NCBI GenBank assembly: GCA_963821235.1 | Contig: CAWGCS010000001.1 | Span: 744,001-808,000, forward strand | Direction of reading: 5' to 3' | Length of the DNA: 64,000 nt | DNA from: CTSoil-043 sp963821235 | Lineage (GTDB): Bacteria > Chloroflexota > Limnocylindria > Limnocylindrales > CSP1-4 | Part shown: one piece after another, positions 34,670 to 42,668 of the stretch | How the letters are laid out: each line of letters opens with the position of its first letter | Position numbering within the stretch: the first letter of the stretch is position 1 | Translations under genes and position numbers: made by a program | The notes under the pieces: model-generated | Told to the model about the DNA's origin: nothing | What the model saw: only the letters and a program-made list of their open reading frames with translations | The model's database searches: none

Positions 34670-35908
34670 CTACCCGCCCCCGAAGTCCTTCTGGGAGATG
34701 AACTTCCAGTCCTTGGTGCTCGGGTCGTACGTGTAGTCCGAGATGATGCGCTGGGTCGTGTCGCCGTTCGCGTCGAACGAGAACTTGCCCACGACCGTGT
34801 CGTACGTGTGGGACGGGTCCGTGACGTAGGCGCGCACCTTCTCGCGGTCCGCACCGCCGCTCTTGAGCGCCTCGAGGATGACCTGGGCGCAGGCGTAGCC
34901 GGACGCGCTGTAGGCGCCGGGATCGGTCCCGAACATCGCCTTGTAGTCGGCCGCGAACTTCTCGGGATTGGGGATGTCGTGGGTGGCCGCCACCGTCATG
35001 TAGCTGTTGACGTCGCCCTGGTCGCCGGCCAGGTTGAGGAAGGAGCCCTGGACGCTGGCTGCGCCGTCGCTGATGCCGTCGCCGCCGATGAAGGGGACGT
35101 CGCCCATGCCGCCGGTGACCATCTGCTTGCGCAGCAGCCCGCCGCCGGTCGCGGTGACGCCGCCGAAGAACACCACGTCGGGGTTCTGCGCCTTGGCCTG
35201 GGTCAGGAGGCTCGTGAAGTCGCCCTGGCCGGACTTCGGCACGCCGTGCGAGGAGCCGTCGATGACGGTGCCGCCCAGCTTCGTGAAGGTGGCCACGAAC
35301 TGGTCCGCGAGGGCCTTGCCGTAGGTCTCCGTGTCGTCGATCACGAAGGCCGTCTTCGCCTTGACGATGTTGTAGGCGATGTCGGCGCCGGCCGCGCCCT
35401 GGATGTCGTCGGTGGTCGCCACGCGGACGTAGGCGATCTTGTCCGGGTTCGTCTTGCGGAGGTCGAGAGCCCCGAACTCAGGCTTCGTGAGCGAGATGTT
35501 GGTGTTGGCCGGGCTGCACTGGACCAGTCCGGCCGCGTTCGAGATCGGGATCTCCGCCTTCGCCACGTTCGAGTTGAACGGGCCGACGACGCCGATCACG
35601 GCTGCGTCGTTCACGAGTGTCTGGATGTTCTTGGCGCCCTGCTGCGGGTCGTGGACGCCGTTGACCGCGTCATCCTGGACGTTCAGGGTGACGGTGAAGC
35701 CGGGAACCTGGATCTGCGACAGCGCGAGCTTCACGCCGTTCAGGGTGGGCTCGCCGTTGGGCTTCTCGCCGCCCGACAGCGGAAGGTCGATGCCGATCTT
35801 GACTTCGGTGCCCCCGGCGCCCGATGGGGCGGCTGTGCCCCCGCCGCTGCACGCGGTGACGATGAGGGACGCAGCGACGACCGCCACGCCCACCCGGGCG
35901 AGTTTCAT
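34670..35908 (-). CDS. livK: Branched-chain amino acid ABC transporter substrate-binding lipoprotein
   Basis: A periplasmic-binding-protein type I lipoprotein, 412 aa. The signal peptide ends in a lipobox (LIVTACSGGG) with the acylated Cys at residue 20. The mature part shows VKIGIDLPLSGGEKPNGEPTLNGVKLAL, DPQQGAKNIQTLVND-AAVIGVVGPFNSNVA and VFFGGVTATGGGLLRKQM, typical of LivJ/LivK folds. The specific ligand (Leu/Ile/Val or another amino acid or amide) cannot be read from the sequence. It has an excellent AGGAGGAGG ribosome site and heads the operon. Confidence 0.92.
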   Translation of the reverse strand: MKLARVGVAVVAASLIVTACSGGGTAAPSGAGGTEVKIGIDLPLSGGEKPNGEPTLNGVKLALSQIQVPGFTVTLNVQDDAVNGVHDPQQGAKNIQTLVNDAAVIGVVGPFNSNVAKAEIPISNAAGLVQCSPANTNISLTKPEFGALDLRKTNPDKIAYVRVATTDDIQGAAGADIAYNIVKAKTAFVIDDTETYGKALADQFVATFTKLGGTVIDGSSHGVPKSGQGDFTSLLTQAKAQNPDVVFFGGVTATGGGLLRKQMVTGGMGDVPFIGGDGISDGAASVQGSFLNLAGDQGDVNSYMTVAATHDIPNPEKFAADYKAMFGTDPGAYSASGYACAQVILEALKSGGADREKVRAYVTDPSHTYDTVVGKFSFDANGDTTQRIISDYTYDPSTKDWKFISQKDFGGG

Positions 35909-36087
35909 CCAGTCCTCCTCCTATGCCCCGCGCCCCTCTCCAAGGTTGCGGGCCCCGTATGCCACGCCGGCGAGCATCCTCTGCCCCTCACGCCCCGGGG
36001 ACGCCGCGGTCGCTTCCGCGGCGGGGCGATCACCGTCCGGGCCGACCCCGACCGGCGCTCCGTGCGTCGTGGCTGGAGCGATGCCGT

Positions 36088-36115
36088 ATATTAGGCGGCG
36101 GCGACCCGAATGCAA
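36088..36115 (-). promoter_or_regulatory. Promoter of the liv operon
   Basis: On the minus strand TTGCAT (36110-36115), 16-bp spacing, then TAATAT (36088-36093) forms a good sigma70 promoter about 170 nt upstream of livK. The same AT-rich island reads TATATT on the plus strand (36087-36092), towards the GNAT gene. The rest of the ~360-bp gap (35909-36271) shows nothing else recognisable. Confidence 0.55.
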
Positions 36116-36271
36116 CACGGGCGTCGCGTGCCCCGGCGTGGCCGGGCGAGTGCGAGGATCGCGCTCCCCGCCCCGGTGCGGCGCGCGGGCGCCGGAGCCC
36201 GGTCGAACAGGCCGCAAGCTCCCCGATCGAGTCTCAGGGTCGCCGCCCTGCACGAGGTCGAGCCCTCCGGA

Positions 36272-36733
36272 GTGGAATACCAGGTTCGGGCGGCACGGAT
36301 CACCGACGTCGAGCGCATCGTCGCGCTCGTCGAGGCGTCCGGGCCGGTGGCATCACCCGCGATCCTCGAGGCCGCGGATCTGCTTCGGCAGCTCGTCTAC
36401 CTCCCGCAGGCGAGCGTGCTCGTGGCCGAGACCCTCCGGACGATGGCCGGGGTCGCGGTCCTCGCGCTCCGTCCGTCCGTCCGGGCGGGCGGCTACGTGG
36501 GCACGATCGACCTCCTGGCCGTCGACCCGCGCCACGACGAGGACCGCGTGACCGGGCTCCTCGTCGAGGAGCTTCTCCGGTCCGCGCGCAACAAGGGGTG
36601 CGCCGTCGTCGAGGCCATGTCCCCGGCGGACGGCGCCGCGACGCCCGCCTGGGATCGCCTGGGGTTCCGGCCGGCGGGCCCGCGGATCGAACATCGAATC
36701 ACGGCGGGCCGGACCCCCGCCGGCAAGGGGTGA
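36272..36733 (+). CDS. GNAT-family N-acetyltransferase
   Basis: The domain starts at YQVRAARITDVERIVALVEAS and shows the central strand ASVLVAETLRTMAGVAVLAL, GTIDLLAVDPRHDEDRVTGLLVEELLRSARNKGCAVVEAM (acetyl-CoA loop degenerate: R-HDEDRVTG rather than RxxGxG/A) and a closing PAWDRLGFRPAG. Substrate unknown. GTG 36272 puts the start at the domain edge (153 aa). ATG 36110 would add 54 Arg/Ala-rich residues and is closer to the TATATT promoter, so the true start is open. Confidence 0.7.
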   Translation: MEYQVRAARITDVERIVALVEASGPVASPAILEAADLLRQLVYLPQASVLVAETLRTMAGVAVLALRPSVRAGGYVGTIDLLAVDPRHDEDRVTGLLVEELLRSARNKGCAVVEAMSPADGAATPAWDRLGFRPAGPRIEHRITAGRTPAGKG

Positions 36734-36816
36734 AGGCCGGGACGCGCGAGATGCGCGACCGGCGGGCGGGCAGCGGGACGACCCGTGCCTGCGCCAGCAT
36801 CAGCTGAGGAGCATCT

Positions 36817-38757
36817 GTGAGCAAGAACGTCGCCGTCTTCGTTGACGTGGCGAACATCTTCTACGCGGCCAAGGCGGCGGGAGTGGACATCGACTACGTC
36901 CTGCTGCTGAAGTCGGCCACCGCGGGCCGCGACCTCGTGCGGGCGTACGCCTACACCGGCCTCGACCCCGAGAACGAGAACCAGCGCAACTTCCATTCGT
37001 TCCTCAACCGGAACGGCTTCAAGGTCGTCAGCAAGGACATCCGCAAGTACGGCGACGGCAAGGTCAAGGCCAACCTGGACATCGAGCTCGTCGTCGACAT
37101 GATGAAGACGTCCCGCAACCTCGACGTCGCGGTCGTCGTCTCCGGCGACGGCGACTTCGCGCCCGCGATCCGGGCGGTCCAGGAGATGGGCGTCCGGGTC
37201 GAGGTGATCAGCTTCCGCGGCAACACCAGCTCGGACCTCATCGAGGTCGCCGACAAGTTCACCGACATCACCCAGCTGGCGAAGGTCGAGAAGGGCTCGA
37301 CGGCGTCCGGCCGCCGCGTCGCCTCCGACGAGGAGGACCTCTCGATGACCGAGGTCCCTGACAAGGAGTCCGAGGGGACCGGCCGGGGCCGCGGACGCGG
37401 GCGTGGCCGCGGGAGGCCCGAGCGCGCCGTTGCCGAGGTCGCCGCCGAGGCCCCCGAGGCCGGGCGCCGCGGTCGCGGGCGCAGCCGCATCGCCGAGCCC
37501 GTCGTGGGTGCGGCTGCGGCGGCCCCGGTCGGCCTGGTGGTGCTGCCCGGCGAGAAGCTCTCGAAGGCAGCCGCGGCCCGGCTCGCGGCAGCCGAGACGG
37601 CTGCCGCGGCGACCCTTCCCGCCGACGAGGACGAGGAAGCGATCGCGGAAGGCGGCGAGGACGACACCTCGCCCGAGGGCGAGGAACGCCGCCGCCGCCG
37701 CCGCCGCCGTGGCGGTCGCGGTCGCGGCCGCGGCCGCGGCCAGGAGCAGGCCGCCGGGGCCGAGGGGGTGCCGGCCGGCGAGGCCGAGCTGGCGGACGAG
37801 GAGCGCGAGGTCGAGGAGGACGAGGGGATCAGCCCGCCCGTCCGGCCCGCGCCCCGCCCCGCCGCCTTCGGGTCGGTGTGGGACTCGCAGATCGGGGTGC
37901 CGTCGGCGCCCCGGGCCACAGCACCCCTCGACGACGAGGAGTACGACGACGAGCCGGCGATCCCGGAGTACCTCCTGGCGGAGCGCCGGCGCGGCGCCCG
38001 CGGCGGTGCCCCGCAGCGCCCCGGCCAGCGGGGCCAGCGCGGTCGTGGCGGGGCCTATGCCGCCGCCGTCGATCGCGAGCGCTTCGGCGGGCGTGGCGGA
38101 AGTCGCCTCGTCGAGCCGGTCGGCCGGAGTGGCCAGGGGAGCCCGGGCGGCCAGCGCGGCGGGCAGCGGCCCGTGCGCGCCCCGCAGGGCGCCCCGAACC
38201 GCGATCGGGCACCGGAGCGTCGCTCCTCGGCCGAGCCGTGGAGCGAGGTCCCGCCCGAGCTCGAGGAGCTCCTCCGCGCCCAGCTCGCGCAGAAGCTCGC
38301 CCGGCAGGAGACGTCGGCGCCCGCCACCCGGGCCCCGGAGGCTCCCGCGGCCGAGGCGCCGGCCCCGAAGCGGCGGACCAGCCGCCGCGCCCCGGCCGCC
38401 GCCCCGGCCGCCGAGACCGCGCCGGCCCCCGCCGCGGAGGCGGCGGCACCCCGGCGCCGCACCCGGAGGCCGGCAGCCGCCGTCGCGGCCGCCGTCGCCC
38501 CCACGGCCCCGGAGGCTCCCGCGGCCGAGGCGCCGGCCCCGAAGCGGCGGACCAGCCGCCGCGCCCCGGCCGCCGCCCCGGCCGCCGAGACCGCGCCGGC
38601 CCCCGCCGCGGAGGCGGCGGCACCCCGGCGCCGCACCCGGAGGCCGGCAGCCGCCGTCGCGGCCGCCGTCGCCCCCACGGCCCCGGAGGCTCCCGCGGCC
38701 GAGGCGCCGGCCCCGAAGCGGCGGACGCGCAGGGCCGCGCCCGCCGAAGGCGCCTGA
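36817..38757 (+). CDS. NYN-domain (LabA/DUF88-like) protein with long RG-rich and AP-rich disordered tail
   Basis: Residues 1-155 form a NYN/PIN-like nuclease domain: KNVAVFVDVANIFYAA, KANLDIELVVDMM, VVVSGDGDFAPAIRAVQEMG and RVEVISFRGNTSSDLIEVADKFTDI; the acidic residues (D9, D98-type, D121-D123) look intact, so RNase activity is plausible. The remaining ~490 residues are low complexity: two RG/RGR boxes, acidic patches, Gln/Gly/Arg stretches and a 58-residue Ala/Pro/Lys/Arg repeat present twice perfectly and once partially. Such tails resemble the RNA- and partner-binding tails of RNase E/G-like proteins. GTG 36817 has GAGGAG upstream. Confidence 0.8.
   Translation: MSKNVAVFVDVANIFYAAKAAGVDIDYVLLLKSATAGRDLVRAYAYTGLDPENENQRNFHSFLNRNGFKVVSKDIRKYGDGKVKANLDIELVVDMMKTSRNLDVAVVVSGDGDFAPAIRAVQEMGVRVEVISFRGNTSSDLIEVADKFTDITQLAKVEKGSTASGRRVASDEEDLSMTEVPDKESEGTGRGRGRGRGRGRPERAVAEVAAEAPEAGRRGRGRSRIAEPVVGAAAAAPVGLVVLPGEKLSKAAAARLAAAETAAAATLPADEDEEAIAEGGEDDTSPEGEERRRRRRRRGGRGRGRGRGQEQAAGAEGVPAGEAELADEEREVEEDEGISPPVRPAPRPAAFGSVWDSQIGVPSAPRATAPLDDEEYDDEPAIPEYLLAERRRGARGGAPQRPGQRGQRGRGGAYAAAVDRERFGGRGGSRLVEPVGRSGQGSPGGQRGGQRPVRAPQGAPNRDRAPERRSSAEPWSEVPPELEELLRAQLAQKLARQETSAPATRAPEAPAAEAPAPKRRTSRRAPAAAPAAETAPAPAAEAAAPRRRTRRPAAAVAAAVAPTAPEAPAAEAPAPKRRTSRRAPAAAPAAETAPAPAAEAAAPRRRTRRPAAAVAAAVAPTAPEAPAAEAPAPKRRTRRAAPAEGA
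38332..38733 (+). repeat. Perfect 174-bp tandem repeat inside the NYN-protein gene
   Basis: Unit 1 spans 38332-38505, unit 2 38506-38679, and a partial third copy runs to about 38733. The two full units appear identical base for base by eye, encoding 58 residues that begin APEAPAAEAPAPKRR. The lack of silent differences points to recent slippage or recombination. Repeat number may vary between strains. Confidence 0.85.
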
Positions 38758-38786
38758 GCCGCCGGCCCACGCCCGGGATCGCCTCG

Positions 38787-40082
38787 ATGGCGGCGACGCG
38801 CCCACGCGCCCGCCCACCCGCCGAGGCTCCGGCGCGCGCGCGCCCGGGGCCCCGCCTCCGAGCGCCCGGCGACGAGCGGTTCGCGACCCGCGGCCAGGCG
38901 GCCGCTCTCGGAGCCGTCGAGCGGATGATCCGCGCCGGCGCGCCGCAGGCCCTCCTGCTCGTGGGGCCGGCATCGGTCGGCAAGACGACGCTGGCGCTCG
39001 ATCTCGCGGCCGGGCTCCTCTGCCATGCGGAGGACCCGGCTGCGCGGCCCTGCGGGACGTGCCGCTCCTGCCGGCTCGTGGACGCCGGCGAGCACCAGGA
39101 CCTGCACCGCCTCGCCCCGGAAGGCCCGGGCCGGCAGGTCCGGATCGGCGAGCCGGAGGACCCCGAGCCTGGCACCGTCCGCCACCTCATCCGCGAGCTG
39201 GCCCGGCTGCCCGTCGAGGGCCGCCACCGGGTGGCGATCGTCGAGGGCGCCGACCGCCTGAACGACGACGCCCAGAACGCCCTGCTCAAGACGCTCGAGG
39301 AGCCGCCGGCCGGAGCGACCCTGATCCTCTGCGCGGATGAGCCGGAGCGGCTCCTGCCGACGGTCCGCTCGCGGGCGGCGGTCCTGCGCCTTGGCCCCGT
39401 CGGCATCCGGGCGCTGGAGGCGCTCCTCCACGAGCGCGGAGTCGATCCGCCGCGGTCCGCCCGGGTCGCCCGCCTGGCCGAAGGGCGCCCCGGCCTGGCC
39501 CTCGCCCTCGCCGAGGCTCCCGAGGCGGTCGCGGCACGCGAGGAGCTCGGTCGCGCGCTGCTCGACCTGGCGGCAGCGGGCATCGCCGATCGCCTGGTGG
39601 CCGGCCGGGAGCTGCTTGCCCGGGCCGCTGACCTCGGCCGGCTCGGTGCGCCCGTCGGCGACCTCGCTCCCGCCCGCCCGTCGGCCGGCACCGAGGCCGA
39701 GCATGGCCGGCCTGCGGACGCCGCGGCCATGGCGCCGGACGCTCCGGCCGAGCCGTCGTCCGGATCCGCCGAGGGACGCCCCGCGCGCGGGACCCCGGCC
39801 GAGCGCCGCCAGGCCGCGGGGGCCCTCCTGGCGACGTGGACCGCGGTCGCCCGCGATCTGGCCGTCGTCACCACCGGGTCGCGCTCGGCCGTCCGCGATG
39901 CGGCCCTCCTCGACGACCTCGAGGCGGTCGCCGCGCGGGTGCCGCCCGGCAGCGTCGTGGCCTTCCTCGCCCGGCTCGTCCGGGCGGCCGAGCTGCTGGA
40001 GGGGAACGCCAACCCGGAGCTGCTCGTCGACGCCCTCGCCCTCGCCTGGCCGCACGCCCCGGCTCCGGTGACCGGGCGATGA
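38787..40082 (+). CDS. holB: DNA polymerase III delta' subunit
   Basis: Delta-prime is part of the clamp loader. The 431-aa protein has Walker A VGPASVGKTTLALDLA near residue 60, the zinc module C-x8-C-x2-C-x2-C (CHAEDPAARPCGTCRSC), ADRLNDDAQNALLKTLEEPPAGATLIL and the sensor-type TVRSRAAVLRLGP. An unusual ~60-residue Ala/Pro/Ser-rich stretch interrupts the C-terminal collar domain (around residues 290-345). ATG 38787 lies 29 nt after the NYN gene. The stop overlaps the acylphosphatase start as ATGA. Confidence 0.9.
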   Translation: MAATRPRARPPAEAPARARPGPRLRAPGDERFATRGQAAALGAVERMIRAGAPQALLLVGPASVGKTTLALDLAAGLLCHAEDPAARPCGTCRSCRLVDAGEHQDLHRLAPEGPGRQVRIGEPEDPEPGTVRHLIRELARLPVEGRHRVAIVEGADRLNDDAQNALLKTLEEPPAGATLILCADEPERLLPTVRSRAAVLRLGPVGIRALEALLHERGVDPPRSARVARLAEGRPGLALALAEAPEAVAAREELGRALLDLAAAGIADRLVAGRELLARAADLGRLGAPVGDLAPARPSAGTEAEHGRPADAAAMAPDAPAEPSSGSAEGRPARGTPAERRQAAGALLATWTAVARDLAVVTTGSRSAVRDAALLDDLEAVAARVPPGSVVAFLARLVRAAELLEGNANPELLVDALALAWPHAPAPVTGR

Positions 40083-40411
40083 GCGAGCGGGATGGCGCGT
40101 TCGCCGGCACCCACGCCGATGTGGCGAGGATCGACGCCAGCGTGCACGGACGGGTGCAGGGCGTCGGCTTCCGCTGGTACGTCCTTGACGTCGCGCGCGG
40201 GCTCGACCTCCGCGGCTGGGTCGCCAACGACCTCGATGGGTCGGTCCGCTGCGTGGCGGAGGGCTCCCGACCCGACCTCGAGATGCTCGTGGAGGCACTC
40301 GGCCGCGGCCCGGGCAACGCTCGTGTCGACCGGGTCATTCCCCGCTGGGGGCGGCCGAGCGGGACACTTGGGCGCTTCGAGATCCGCTCGCTCGGCCACG
40401 GCGGCGACTGA
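40079..40411 (+). CDS. acyP: Acylphosphatase
   Basis: Acylphosphatase hydrolyses carboxyl-phosphate bonds. The 110-aa protein carries the signature GRVQGVGFRWYVLDVARGLDLRGWVANDLDGSVRCVAEG with the catalytic Arg (GFRW) and Asn (VAND). It is translationally coupled to holB by ATGA. The N-terminal ~17 residues are extra compared with the minimal family. Confidence 0.92.
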   Translation: MSERDGAFAGTHADVARIDASVHGRVQGVGFRWYVLDVARGLDLRGWVANDLDGSVRCVAEGSRPDLEMLVEALGRGPGNARVDRVIPRWGRPSGTLGRFEIRSLGHGGD

Positions 40412-40420
40412 CGGCCCCCT

Positions 40421-40426
40421 TACCTT
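40421..40426 (+). promoter_or_regulatory. -10 box TACCTT before the 13-codon leader ORF
   Basis: TACCTT ends six bases before ATG 40433, again at leaderless distance. A sister site (TACCCT at 40738) precedes the next independent gene, and both are followed by TCGGGG-like spacers. Confidence 0.4.
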
Positions 40427-40432
40427 CGGGGG

Positions 40433-40474
40433 ATGGCCGTCAGGAGGACCACGGCACGACGATCCCGGGCATGA
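40433..40474 (+). CDS. 13-codon leader ORF coupled to the 80-aa gene
   Basis: The frame encodes MAVRRTTARRSRA and ends in TGA overlapping the next ATG as ATGA. With the TACCTT box just upstream it would be the first codons of a leaderless mRNA. The strong Arg content recalls attenuator-like leader peptides, but no alternative stem-loops are evident. Confidence 0.35.
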   Translation: MAVRRTTARRSRA

Positions 40475-40713
40475 ACCCCGACGCCAGCGTCGCCGAGACC
40501 ATGCCGCGCGTCTACCGGCGGGTGCTCGATGCGCTGGTCCGGCTCGAGCAGCTGGGCGGCCGGCGCGAGGCCGGCAGGCTCCGGCACACGGCGATCGAGG
40601 TCTACGGGGGCGCGTGGGATGCGAAGTCCCAGCGGCGCCTCGAGGAGATCCTGGCCAGGGCAGACGTCCTGTCCGTCGAGCAGGAGCGCCGCCTCCCCCT
40701 CCACCTGGCCTGA
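40471..40713 (+). CDS. Small soluble protein of unknown function
   Basis: The 80-aa product is mostly helical, with PRVYRRVLDALVRLEQLGGRREAGRLRHTAIEVYGGAWD and AKSQRRLEEILARADVL. It is compact and charged, without signal or membrane segments. ATG 40471 overlaps the stop of the leader ORF and there is no ribosome site at proper distance. No family recognised. Confidence 0.5.
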   Translation: MNPDASVAETMPRVYRRVLDALVRLEQLGGRREAGRLRHTAIEVYGGAWDAKSQRRLEEILARADVLSVEQERRLPLHLA

Positions 40714-40737
40714 GCGCCCCGGCCGGGCCGTCCGGCG

Positions 40738-40743
40738 TACCCT
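40738..40743 (+). promoter_or_regulatory. -10 box TACCCT before the 113-aa gene (leaderless type)
   Basis: TACCCT ends eight bases before ATG 40752; the spacer is TCGGGGCG, similar to that before the 40433 leader. Confidence 0.4.
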
Positions 40744-40751
40744 TCGGGGCG

Positions 40752-41093
40752 ATGCCAGGCCCGACCCCGCCCTTCCCCGACATCCCCACGCGCGGCGCCG
40801 CGCTGGCGGCCGCCCTGACCGCCGTCGACGCGCTGGCCGGGCTGGGCGAGACGATCGAGGACGAGTGGTCCTACGTGATGGCCCTGGCCGAAGCGGGCCG
40901 GGGGCGCCTGCGGGCCGCCGGTCTCACCGATCCGGCGGAGCCACTCGCGCCCGACCGCGGGGCGGCCGTCACGGCGGCCTGCGCCGAGGTCTCCCGGATC
41001 TCCGACCCGCACCGCGCCATCGACTGGCTGTCGACCTTCCCGGGGCTCGTGGAGCTCGCCCTCGGGCCCGCGCCGGACGCAGCGGCGGGCTGA
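40752..41093 (+). CDS. Small protein of unknown function
   Basis: The 113-aa product begins MPGPTPPFPDIPTRGAALAA and is helical in its body (AVDALAGLGETIEDEWSYVMALAEAGRGRL; a last helix AIDWLSTFPGLVELAL). No signal peptide or known domain. It is followed 3 nt later by a nuclease-like gene, with which it should be co-transcribed. Confidence 0.5.
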   Translation: MPGPTPPFPDIPTRGAALAAALTAVDALAGLGETIEDEWSYVMALAEAGRGRLRAAGLTDPAEPLAPDRGAAVTAACAEVSRISDPHRAIDWLSTFPGLVELALGPAPDAAAG

Positions 41094-41096
41094 CCG

Positions 41097-41777
41097 TTGC
41101 GCTTCCAGGATGCGGCGAGGGACGCCCGGACCGTCGTCTACGCGGGCATCCAGGCCGACCCGCTCGTGTCCCGCCTGGCGGCGCTGGTGGTGGATGCGAC
41201 CTACCCGCAGCGGCTGATGGCGCGGGCCGTCATGAACGGCGAGTCGGATGACCCGGCGACGTGGCGAGCCATCTTCCCGACGGTCTTCGGCCCGGACGCG
41301 CCGGACCGCGAGCGCGCGGAGGCGATCCTCGCGGCCAGCCTGGAGGTGGCGGCCCGCGGGGAGCAGGTCCGGTCCCAGGTCCGCGGCGCGTTCGTCGAGG
41401 AGCTGGCGCAGCAGCTCGTCCGCCGCCGCGTGGGACCCGCGGCCGGACTCGCGGTCCGCCGCGAGCGACGCATCCTCTTCGACGGCATCGCCGCCGAGAT
41501 CCACCCGTACGACCTCACGGTGGAGACCGCCGGCCGGTTTGAGGCCTGGGACTGCAAGTGGGGCGCTCGCGGGATCAACGCCGACGTCCTGAACCAGCTC
41601 GACGATGCCCGCCGCCATGCCGCGGACGAGGAGGCGCCCCTCCGGGTCGGCCTTGTCGTGTACGACCTCCGCACGAGCTGCGCCGTCCGGCTCGCCCAGC
41701 AGAGCGCGCCGAAGCAGGGGACCGTCGTGGTGACGCTGGAGGCCCTCGACGCCCTCGCCGGCCGGAAGCCGCGATGA
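41097..41777 (+). CDS. PD-(D/E)XK-like protein of unknown function
   Basis: The 226-aa protein starts with TTG 41097. Its C-terminal half shows RRERRILFDGIAAEIHPYDLTVETAGRFEAWDCKWG: an acidic residue after the first strand and a D-x-K (DCK) in the next, as in restriction-endonuclease folds, followed by NADVLNQLDDARRHAADEEAPLRVGLVVYD. The N-terminal ~110 residues are helical. DNA or RNA cleavage is possible but unproven. The stop overlaps the thioesterase start as ATGA. Confidence 0.55.
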   Translation: MRFQDAARDARTVVYAGIQADPLVSRLAALVVDATYPQRLMARAVMNGESDDPATWRAIFPTVFGPDAPDRERAEAILAASLEVAARGEQVRSQVRGAFVEELAQQLVRRRVGPAAGLAVRRERRILFDGIAAEIHPYDLTVETAGRFEAWDCKWGARGINADVLNQLDDARRHAADEEAPLRVGLVVYDLRTSCAVRLAQQSAPKQGTVVVTLEALDALAGRKPR

Positions 41778-42529
41778 GCACCGCGGATCCGACCCTGCCG
41801 GCCCGCCACACCGCCGCCTACCGGGTGCGCTTCGACGAGGCGACGCCCGACGGGCTCGTCCGGGGCTCGGCGCTGCTCGGCTACGCGCAGGACGTCGCCT
41901 GGCGCCACTCGGAGGCGCTCGGCTTCCCGCGGGCCTGGTACCGCGAGCGGGGCGTCACCTGGCTCGTCCGGGCCGTCGAGGCGCGGATGCTCGCGCCGAT
42001 CGCGGACGGGGAGATGGTCACCGTGACGACGCGCCTGACCGGCTATCGGAAGGCGCTCGCCCGCCGCGAGACCGAGGTCGTGGGACCGGACGACGACCTG
42101 CGGGCGGTCGTCGTCATCGACTGGGCGATGACCGACGGCCGCGCCGCCGTCCGCATCCCGGCCGAGTTCGAGCGCGTGCCGCTCGACGGGCCCGGACCCT
42201 TCACGCCGGTTCGGGTCGACCTGCCACCGACTCCCCCCGGGGCGAGGACGTTCCACCTCTCGCCTCGCTTGCGCGAGCTCGACCCGATGAACCACGCCAA
42301 CAACGGCGTCTACCTCGACTGGCTCGACGAGGCGGTCGCGGTGGCGGGTGACGAGGGGCTCGCGGCAACGGCGGCCCTGCCACGCACCTACCAGCTCCAC
42401 TACCTGCGCCCGGCCGGACCCGGGTCCTCGCTGCACGCCACCGCCTGGCGCGACGAGACCGGCTGGGCCTATCGACTGGCCGGCCTCGCCGGAGACGACC
42501 TCTTCCGGGGGCGCCTCGACCGTCGGTAG
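41774..42529 (+). CDS. Acyl-ACP thioesterase-like double-hotdog protein
   Basis: At 251 aa the protein has two hotdog repeats. The first, YRVRFDEATPDGLVRGSALLGYAQDVAWRHSEALG, matches FatA/FatB-type or acyl-CoA thioesterases; the second contains LRELDPMNHANNGVYLDWLDEAV, where the Asn/His of HANN and the nearby Asp are the usual catalytic residues. It probably releases fatty acids from ACP or CoA. It is coupled to the preceding nuclease-like gene. Confidence 0.8.
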   Translation: MSTADPTLPARHTAAYRVRFDEATPDGLVRGSALLGYAQDVAWRHSEALGFPRAWYRERGVTWLVRAVEARMLAPIADGEMVTVTTRLTGYRKALARRETEVVGPDDDLRAVVVIDWAMTDGRAAVRIPAEFERVPLDGPGPFTPVRVDLPPTPPGARTFHLSPRLRELDPMNHANNGVYLDWLDEAVAVAGDEGLAATAALPRTYQLHYLRPAGPGSSLHATAWRDETGWAYRLAGLAGDDLFRGRLDRR

Positions 42530-42668
42530 GCGCGCACCCCCCGTACGAACGGGTCACAGCGCCGGCCGGGAGCCAGCCGGGACAATCGTCGCGGCGACTC
42601 CACAGGCCCGGCTCCCGGGGTGACGACCGGGCCTGAGACACACGGCGCCGGCGCACAGCGGGTGAACG

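Noticed and set aside
36110..36271. Upstream part of the GNAT frame as a real N-terminal domain
   Set aside because: The 54 residues are Arg/Ala/Pro-rich with no structure, while the GNAT domain begins at the GTG at 36272; kept only as an alternative start.
38332..38733. Tandem repeats considered as a CRISPR-like array
   Set aside because: Units are 174 bp with no unique spacers, are in frame, and encode a continuous protein tail.
36493..38973. 826-codon minus-strand open frame opposite the NYN-protein gene
   Set aside because: The frame mirrors the repetitive Ala/Pro/Arg codons of the NYN protein tail and shows only low-complexity Gly/Arg sequence.
37829..40789. 986-codon minus-strand open frame opposite holB and neighbours
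   Set aside because: Low-complexity Arg/Ala/Ser shadow; holB and acylphosphatase motifs are on the plus strand.
42530..42668. c-di-GMP riboswitch before the GGDEF-EAL gene
   Set aside because: No GEMM-type core or paired helices could be found in the 139-bp gap.
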